Below are positions 16,529 through 21,481 of a stretch of 21,481 nucleotides of DNA, in pieces. Within the stretch, counting starts at the first letter, position 1. Each line of letters opens with the position of its first letter. The notes under the pieces were generated by a model, which saw only the letters and a program-made list of their open reading frames with translations, had not been told where the DNA came from and did not search any database. Source of the DNA: Rhodospirillaceae bacterium (lineage in GTDB: Bacteria > Pseudomonadota > Alphaproteobacteria > UBA828); contig JAPPKP010000053.1 in the NCBI GenBank assembly GCA_028819955.1, positions 1 through 21,481 on the forward strand. The letters run 5' to 3'. Position numbers and translations under genes: made by a program.

Positions 16529-18556
16529 ATGAGCGATTCGACCGGGGCGCTGAATATCGCGCTTGTCGGCCCCTATACGAGCGGCAAGACCACACTCCTT
16601 GAAAGCATGTTGTTCGTCGCCGGGGCAATCGGCCGCAAGGGCAAGGTCACCGACGGCAACACGGTCGGCGACTGGTCCGACGAGGCCCGCGCGCGCCAGT
16701 CGAGCGTGGAGGTCAACGCCGCCTCGTTCGAGTACCGCGACCGCCGCTTTACGATCCTGGATTGTCCCGGCTCGATCGAGTTCTTCGCCGAGACCGCCAA
16801 CGCACTCATGGGTGTCGATCTCGCCGTCATCGTGTGCACGCCCGATGTGAACCGGGTCTGGACCATGGGGCGGCTGTTCAAGTACCTGACCCAGCACGAG
16901 ATCCCGCACGTCCTGTTCACCAACAGGATGGACGAGACCGCGGTCCGCGTCGCCGAGCTGATCGAGGCGGTGCAGCCGGTCAGCGATCGGCCGCTGGTGC
17001 CCTGCCAGGTCGCAATCCGCGATGGCGACAACGTCAAGGGCTATGTCGACCTGATTACCGGCAAGGCCTACGAGTATCGCGATCAGGAAGGTGCCGTCGG
17101 CGTCGACGAGCCTGATGAGGTCTCGGAGCGCCGGGAGGACGCGCGTACGCAGCTCCTCGAGAGCCTGGCGGACTTCGACGACACGCTCCTGGAAAGGTTG
17201 CTCGAGGACGAGATCCCGGAGCCCGAAGAGATTCAGGCCTACCTGCGGGGCGTGCTGGCCGATGCCGGCGTGGTGCCGGTGATGATGGGCTCGGCGGAGC
17301 GGGACTGGGGCGTGCGCCGCCTGCTGGAATCGCTGATCGACTTCGCGCCCGGCGACGCGCTCGCGGCGCGGCGGCTGCCGGCCGGTGCCGACGGCGCCTC
17401 GGTCGCGCAGGTCGTCAAGACCTACATGACCCAGCACGGCGGCAAGGTCTCGCTGGCGCGGGTCTGGGCAGGCACCATCGAAGACGGCATGACCCTCAAC
17501 GACGGCCAGCGCATCGGGGGCATGTACCGGATGCAGGGCCAGCAACAGAACAAGATCGACAAGGCGCAGGCCGGCGACATCGTCGGCCTGGGGCGGCTCG
17601 AGTCCATCTCCACCGGAGACACCGTCGCTCCCGCCGACGGACCCGGCGTCGAGCCCATGCCGAGAGCGCAGCTTCCTTTCTCGGTCTATGCCTATGCGGT
17701 CAGAGCCAGCCGGCGGGAGGACGAGGTCAAGGTGTCGGGCGCGATGAGTCGCCTGGCCCAGGAGGACCCGTCGCTCAGCTTCCAGCCCAATCCCGACACG
17801 CAGGAGGCGGTGCTCTGGGGCCAGGGCGAGATGCATCTGAAGGTCGCGCTCGATCGCCTCGCCGGCAAGTACGGGCTCAGCTTGCAGACCGAGAGGCCGA
17901 AGGTCGCCTACAAGGAGGCGATCCGTAAGCCGGTCTCCCAGCATGCGCGCTACAAGAAGCAGACCGGCGGTCATGGCCAGTTCGGCGACGTGCACATCGA
18001 CGTGAAGCCCCTGCCGCGCGGCACCGGCTTCGAGTTTCAGGATAAGGTCGTGGGCGGCGCCGTACCGCGCCAGTACATCCCTGCGGTGGAAGCCGGCGTG
18101 CGCGACTACCTCACCAGCGGGCCGCTGGGCTTCCCGGTCGTCGACGTTTCGGTGACGCTCACCGACGGCAAGCACCATTCCGTCGACAGCTCGGAGATGG
18201 CCTTCAAGACCGCCGGCCGCATGGCGATGGCCGAAGCGCTGCCCAAGTGCAACCCGGTGCTGCTGGAGCCCATCTGCGAGGTCAAAATCTCGGTGCCGAG
18301 CGAGTTCACACCGAACGTCCAGCGCCTGGTGACCGGCCGGCGCGGCCAAGTATTGGGCTTCCAGGCGCGCGAGGACTGGTCCGGCTGGGACCAGGTGACG
18401 AGCCAGATGCCGCAGGCGGAGATGCACGACCTGATCATCGAGCTCCGCTCCCTAACACTTGGAGTCGGCATCTTCGAATCCCAGTTCGACCGCCTGCAGG
18501 AGCTCACTGGGCGGCTCGCCGACGACGTGCTCGCCGCAGCGAAGGAGGACGACTGA
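16529..18556 (+). CDS. EF-G paralogue (EF-G2-like translational GTPase)
   Basis: This is a translation-factor GTPase with the five-domain EF-G layout in 675 residues, slightly shorter than canonical EF-G. The G domain has P-loop GPYTSGKT (14-21), switch I region DEARARQSSV (51-60), G3 DCPGSIEF (78-85), G4 TNRMDE (131-136) and G5 GSAER (254-258). Domain III has GQGEMHLKVALDRL (431-444). Domain IV has the tip-loop KKQTGGHGQFGDV (476-488) and VDSSEMAFKTAG (552-563). Domain V follows from LLEPI (578-582). Compared with canonical EF-G, the DTPGH histidine is Ser82, the switch I RGITI motif is absent and NKxD is NRMD. Together with a location outside an rpsL-rpsG-fusA-tuf operon, this marks a paralogue, not the housekeeping factor. 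A strong AAGGGAG precedes the ATG; mlaA follows after 8 bases. Confidence 0.9.
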   Translation: MSDSTGALNIALVGPYTSGKTTLLESMLFVAGAIGRKGKVTDGNTVGDWSDEARARQSSVEVNAASFEYRDRRFTILDCPGSIEFFAETANALMGVDLAVIVCTPDVNRVWTMGRLFKYLTQHEIPHVLFTNRMDETAVRVAELIEAVQPVSDRPLVPCQVAIRDGDNVKGYVDLITGKAYEYRDQEGAVGVDEPDEVSERREDARTQLLESLADFDDTLLERLLEDEIPEPEEIQAYLRGVLADAGVVPVMMGSAERDWGVRRLLESLIDFAPGDALAARRLPAGADGASVAQVVKTYMTQHGGKVSLARVWAGTIEDGMTLNDGQRIGGMYRMQGQQQNKIDKAQAGDIVGLGRLESISTGDTVAPADGPGVEPMPRAQLPFSVYAYAVRASRREDEVKVSGAMSRLAQEDPSLSFQPNPDTQEAVLWGQGEMHLKVALDRLAGKYGLSLQTERPKVAYKEAIRKPVSQHARYKKQTGGHGQFGDVHIDVKPLPRGTGFEFQDKVVGGAVPRQYIPAVEAGVRDYLTSGPLGFPVVDVSVTLTDGKHHSVDSSEMAFKTAGRMAMAEALPKCNPVLLEPICEVKISVPSEFTPNVQRLVTGRRGQVLGFQAREDWSGWDQVTSQMPQAEMHDLIIELRSLTLGVGIFESQFDRLQELTGRLADDVLAAAKEDD

Positions 18557-18564
18557 CACCAGGC

Positions 18565-19380
18565 ATGAGCGAGAGCCTCCCGCGACAGCCCGCTCCGCCC
18601 CGCGCCACCGGTCTCTCGGCCGCCCCGCAGCGCCTGCTGGCGGTCCTGCTGGTCGCCGGTGTGCTGCTCTTCGTCGCCACCGACGTCCGCGCCCAGGACC
18701 CCTTCGACGCGAACGATCCGCTCGAAGACGTCAACCGGGTGACGTTCGAGGTCAACCAGACCATCGATCGCTTCCTGTTGAAGCCGATCGCCGAAACCTA
18801 TGTGTTCATCCTTCCGAACGAGGTGCGCCACAGAATTGCCAATGTTCTCGCCAATCTGAGTGAGCCGCTCAACCTGGTGAACAACGCGGCCCAGTTCAAA
18901 TTCGAACGGGCGGGCTCGACGCTCATGCGCTTCACGCTCAACTCCACCGTGGGTGTCGGCGGCATCTTCGATGTGGCTGGAGACCTGGGGTACGAACGCG
19001 CGCCAGAGGACTTTGGGCAGACTCTCGCTGCATGGGGCATTGGCGGAGAGCCGTTCCTCATGCTGCCGCTGCTGGGACCGACCAATCCCCGCGACGCGGG
19101 AGCCTTCGTGGTCGATTGGATCGTGGACCCCTACAGCTACATTCTGCCGGCCGAGGCCGGGCTCGCCCGCAGCGTGACGAGCGGCGTCTCTCAACGTGCT
19201 CAGTACCTGGAAGAGCTGGAAACGCTGGAAGCCACCTCGGTCGATTATTATGCTGCATTGCGTGAGCTATACCGGCAGTATCGTGCGACGGAGATCAGGG
19301 ACGGCGCGCCGCCACCTGCGATGGAAATCCCCGACTTCGACTTCGATGACGATTTCGACGAGGATTTCGATGAGGAGTGA
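18565..19380 (+). CDS. mlaA: MlaA/VacJ-family outer-membrane lipid-asymmetry protein, without lipobox
   Basis: MlaA sits in the outer membrane with porins and removes phospholipids misplaced in the outer leaflet, passing them to MlaC. The 271-residue protein has a hydrophobic export segment at about 23-39 followed by a VRA|QD signal-peptidase-I-like site near 43. There is no cysteine, so the lipobox that anchors E. coli MlaA is absent. The family core is clear: DPLEDVNRVTFEVNQTID (51-68), RFTLNSTVGVGGIFDVA (122-138), DFGQTLAAWGIG (149-160) and FLMLPLLGPTNPRDA (164-178). The last 15 residues are almost only Asp, Glu and Phe. The start is 8 bases after the EF-G paralogue stop; no strong ribosome site is adjacent, so coupling is likely. 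mlaC follows after 54 bases. Confidence 0.92.
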   Translation: MSESLPRQPAPPRATGLSAAPQRLLAVLLVAGVLLFVATDVRAQDPFDANDPLEDVNRVTFEVNQTIDRFLLKPIAETYVFILPNEVRHRIANVLANLSEPLNLVNNAAQFKFERAGSTLMRFTLNSTVGVGGIFDVAGDLGYERAPEDFGQTLAAWGIGGEPFLMLPLLGPTNPRDAGAFVVDWIVDPYSYILPAEAGLARSVTSGVSQRAQYLEELETLEATSVDYYAALRELYRQYRATEIRDGAPPPAMEIPDFDFDDDFDEDFDEE

Positions 19381-19434
19381 TCCGGGGAAGAACCCGGTGT
19401 TCGGTGCACTCGGCTGAAGCAGAGACGAATAGCC

Positions 19435-20073
19435 ATGAGCATCTTCATCTCTCGACGCTTCTTCGCGGCCGCCGCTCTCGCTGCGGCCGTATTGATATCC
19501 GCGCTCGGCGCAGAGCGGGCCTCCGCCTCCGACGACCCGGCGCTGGCGTTCATTCAGGGGCTCGGAGACAAGGCCATCGCGGTCCTCAAGGACAAGGCCA
19601 ACACGACATTCGAGGAGCGGGAGGCCGCGTTCCGCGAGGTCATGGTGGCGGGCTTCGACATTCCGATCGTCGCCCGCTTCGTACTGGGGCGGCACTGGAA
19701 GACCGCCACCAAGGAGCAGCGCAGGGAATACCGGGCGATCTTCGTCGACTTCATCGTGCGCGTGTACGCCAGCCGCTTCGATTCCTATGGCGGCGAGCTG
19801 TTCACGGCGCGCTCGGTGATCCACGACGAGAGCGGCGACAAGATCGTGCGGGCGCAGATCGTGCGGCCCTCCGGCGGCAGTCCGATCGACGTCGATTTCC
19901 GCGTGCGCATGCGGGACGAGGGCTACAAGGTCATCGACGTGAACGTCGAAGGTATCAGCATGCTGCATACCCACCGGGTCGAGTTCGCCTCCGTCGTCAA
20001 CCGCAAGGGCCTCGACGGCCTGCTGGGCGACCTCAGGGCACGCGTCGAGGCGCCGGTCGAGGACGCGGAATAG
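19435..20073 (+). CDS. mlaC: MlaC/Ttg2D-family periplasmic phospholipid-binding protein
   Basis: MlaC is the periplasmic shuttle that carries phospholipid between outer-membrane MlaA and the inner-membrane MlaFEDB complex. The 212-residue product has a signal peptide: the basic SRR at 6-8, a hydrophobic stretch at 9-25 and a likely cleavage after Ala-Ser-Ala at about 32. The mature part matches the Tol_Tol_Ttg2 family, with FDIPIVARFVLGRHWK (74-89), the EQRREYRAIF segment (94-103) and YKVIDVNVEGISML (164-177). A relative, HpnM of hopanoid clusters, has the same fold, but no hopanoid gene is nearby and the adjacent mlaA favours MlaC. The ATG has only a weak upstream purine stretch. The MlaFEDB genes are not in the window. 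Confidence 0.9.
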   Translation: MSIFISRRFFAAAALAAAVLISALGAERASASDDPALAFIQGLGDKAIAVLKDKANTTFEEREAAFREVMVAGFDIPIVARFVLGRHWKTATKEQRREYRAIFVDFIVRVYASRFDSYGGELFTARSVIHDESGDKIVRAQIVRPSGGSPIDVDFRVRMRDEGYKVIDVNVEGISMLHTHRVEFASVVNRKGLDGLLGDLRARVEAPVEDAE

Positions 20074-20091
20074 CCGCACGTGGACATTGAA

Positions 20092-20110
20092 TTGCGCCCC
20101 TTCGGGGCAA
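20092..20110 (+). terminator. Possible hairpin after mlaC
   Basis: GCCCC (20096-20100) and GGGGC (20104-20108) form a 5-bp stem with a TTC loop, and flanking TTG/CAA could extend it past a bulge. It starts about 20 bases after the mlaC stop and lies before the oxidoreductase gene. No T-run follows, so intrinsic termination is uncertain. The next 60 bases are extremely GC-rich with repeated CGCG-type steps and carry no other clear signal. Confidence 0.35.
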
Positions 20111-20177
20111 GAGCGCGCCTGCGCGTCGCCGTCGCGCGGGGCGGCGCGCCGGCGGCCGGCAACCAGGGGAGCAAACG

Positions 20178-21257
20178 ATGAAATTCGGCGTTCTCGTGAC
20201 ATCCCAGCCCAATCTGGACGTGGAGCCTTATCCGCACCGCGCGGTGCACGCGCGCGTGACCCGCGAGATCGTGGAGGCGGATCGGCTGGGCTACGACACC
20301 GCCTGGATCGCCGAGCACCACTTCTCCAACCAGTACGGCGTGCTGCCGGACCCCTTCGTTTACCTCGGGTATCTGGCTCCCAAGACCACCCGCATCGGGC
20401 TCGGCACGGCGGTAATGACGCTCCCGCTCCACAACCCGGTGCGGATCGTCGAGAACGCGGCCTTCGTGGATATCCTCAGCGGCGGGCGGCTCAGCCTCGG
20501 CCTCGGCTCCGGTTACCGGCCCTACGAGTACGAGGGCTTCGGGATTCCGTTCGACGCCCGCCACGACATTCAGGAAGAGGCCATCCCTTTGATTTTGGAT
20601 ACCTTTCACACGCGGAGAGTCAACCACGAGGGCACCCACTTCCAGCACCGGGTCGAGGGCGATTACGAGATCTATCCCGTGAGCGTGCAGCAGCCGCATC
20701 CGCCGTTCTACATGGCCGCCGGCACCAACCGCTCCATCGAGGTCGCCGCACGCCACGGCTTCGGCCTGATGCTCTCCACCCTGCCATCGTTCGAGACCCT
20801 TGCCGGGCAGATCGCGCTCTACCGCGAGGCCATGGCCCACGCTCCGGAGCCTTGGAACGCCAATCCCGCCTTCGGTTCCGTCAACATCGCCCGCTGGGTC
20901 TATGTGGCCGAGACCGACGCCAAGGCGCGGGAGGAGAGCGAAGCCGGGATCATCCGCCACCTCAAGGCGTTCATGGGCAAGAAGGCCGCAGGCTATCTCG
21001 GCAAGGTCTCGGAGAAGGAGAGCGCTGCGGCGCTCGACTACGACACGCTGCTGGAGACCACACTGGTCCACGGCTCGCCCGAGACCGTGATCGCTCGCAT
21101 CCGGGCGCTACGCGCCGCCACCGGCCTGGATTCCCTGCTGCTCCACTACCCGCCCTACTATGGCGCGGATAACCTATTGAAAAGTCTTCGGCTTTTCGCC
21201 GAGGCGGTGATTCCGGCCTTCCGCACGCCCGCCGGCAGCACCGAGGCCGCCGAATAG
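20178..21257 (+). CDS. LLM-class flavin-dependent oxidoreductase (luciferase-like monooxygenase)
   Basis: This is a TIM-barrel flavin enzyme of the bacterial luciferase-like superfamily, which uses reduced FMN or F420 for oxygenation or hydride transfer. The 359-residue protein starts with the typical first strand MKFGVL. It shows DTAWIAEHHF at 40-49, TLPLHNPVRIVENAA at 81-95 and DILSGGRLSLGLGSGYRP at 98-115, then YEGFGIPFDAR. A PPFYMAAGTNRSIEVAARHG segment in the second half fits the phosphate-binding region of the barrel, and HGSPETVIARI near the C-terminus is also common in the family. The group includes LuxA/LuxB-like and alkanal monooxygenase-like proteins; the substrate cannot be read here. 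A good AGGGGAG ribosome site lies 7 bases before the ATG. The 104-base gap and a hairpin suggest a unit separate from mlaC. Confidence 0.92.
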   Translation: MKFGVLVTSQPNLDVEPYPHRAVHARVTREIVEADRLGYDTAWIAEHHFSNQYGVLPDPFVYLGYLAPKTTRIGLGTAVMTLPLHNPVRIVENAAFVDILSGGRLSLGLGSGYRPYEYEGFGIPFDARHDIQEEAIPLILDTFHTRRVNHEGTHFQHRVEGDYEIYPVSVQQPHPPFYMAAGTNRSIEVAARHGFGLMLSTLPSFETLAGQIALYREAMAHAPEPWNANPAFGSVNIARWVYVAETDAKAREESEAGIIRHLKAFMGKKAAGYLGKVSEKESAAALDYDTLLETTLVHGSPETVIARIRALRAATGLDSLLLHYPPYYGADNLLKSLRLFAEAVIPAFRTPAGSTEAAE

Positions 21258-21481
21258 CCCCCCAAAGGCTCTTGGGTGTCCAATTTGGGCGCCCGATATG
21301 AAAATTCGGTTTAGTTCAGGCACCGTGTTCCGCTACAATGGTCCTACCGGGCTACCCACCGACAACCTCACCAGGGAACTCGCGCCAAACGATGTCGCTC
21401 GCGCCTCAACGACGGACAAAATGGGATGCGCGGCGTGAAGCCGCCAGGAATGTGGATCGCGGACCGGGGATGATCTCGCTC
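21258..21481. other. Right-edge non-coding segment
   Basis: No gene can be supported in these 224 bases. Just after the oxidoreductase stop, CCCAA (21261-21265) can pair with TTGGG (21272-21276), and CCCAAA with TTTGGG (21284-21289) is an alternative. Neither is followed by a T-run, so a terminator is only possible. Several ATG codons near the right edge, including 21450 and 21470, could start a gene that continues outside the window. Confidence 0.5.
21311..21339 (+). promoter_or_regulatory. Possible promoter for a gene beyond the right edge
   Basis: TACAAT (21334-21339) matches five of six bases of the -10 consensus and sits in a local AT-rich patch. The upstream TTAGTT-like stretch at about 21311-21316 is a poor -35 at about 17-18 bases. 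It would fire rightward out of the window. The evidence is weak because only one hexamer is good. Confidence 0.3.

Noticed and set aside
16430..18427. A 665-codon minus-strand open frame opposite the EF-G paralogue
   Set aside because: The plus strand encodes a full EF-G-like protein with all domains. The antisense product is His, Asp, Arg and Leu rich and has no recognisable domain.
18247..18564. An N-terminal extension of MlaA into the EF-G paralogue gene
   Set aside because: The frame is open, but the residues are Arg/Gly/Pro-rich shadow sequence. The ATG at 18565 places a signal peptide correctly before the MlaA core.
20096..20177. A strong intrinsic terminator or riboswitch before the oxidoreductase gene
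   Set aside because: There is a short GCCCC/GGGGC hairpin and very GC-rich sequence, but no T-run and no conserved riboswitch core that I can recognise. It was kept only as a weak hairpin.

Overview
The window is GC-rich DNA, densely coded, with features of an alphaproteobacterium; a Rhodospirillales-like organism is plausible, but the order cannot be fixed from sequence reading alone. The main clue is a division and cell-wall (dcw) cluster in the order mraZ-rsmH-ftsL-ftsI-murE-murF-mraY-murD-ftsW-murG-murC-murB. Having murB directly after murC is the usual alphaproteobacterial arrangement. A type-A RNase P RNA, a DjlA co-chaperone and the Mla lipid-transport proteins MlaA and MlaC also fit a Gram-negative proteobacterium. 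MurE carries the DNPR signature of meso-diaminopimelate-adding enzymes, so the peptidoglycan is predicted to be the DAP type.

Positions 1-13027, all on the minus strand, hold the dcw cluster. It starts at mraZ and runs leftward off the window inside murB. The genes are almost seamless: most neighbours share the 4-base overlaps ATGA, GTGA or TTGA, and the largest gap is 21 bases. The products make and flip lipid II (MurB to MurF, MraY, MurG), polymerise and cross-link septal peptidoglycan (FtsW, FtsI, FtsL), methylate 16S rRNA (RsmH) and regulate the cluster (MraZ). Upstream of mraZ is a run of five TGG(G) repeats spaced exactly 10 bp apart, overlapping a candidate promoter. This matches the published MraZ operator layout and is the best regulatory signal in the window.

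Positions 13028-16327 hold the mraZ control region, then further minus-strand genes that lie upstream of mraZ in transcription order: djlA, a DMT/EamA transporter, an AmpD-type amidase with a peptidoglycan-binding domain, and rnpB. The amidase and rnpB are almost contiguous.

Positions 16328-16528 are a divergent intergenic region. To its right, on the plus strand, are an EF-G paralogue (EF-G2-like, with a degenerate G domain), mlaA, mlaC and an LLM-class flavin-dependent oxidoreductase. The last 224 bases hold no gene I can support, only a possible promoter pointing out of the window.

I found no mobile element, CRISPR array, tRNA, phage gene or defence system. The window is mostly conserved core genome. 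The points worth following up are the MraZ box array, the EF-G paralogue beside the Mla genes, and MlaA, which lacks a lipobox and has an acidic tail.
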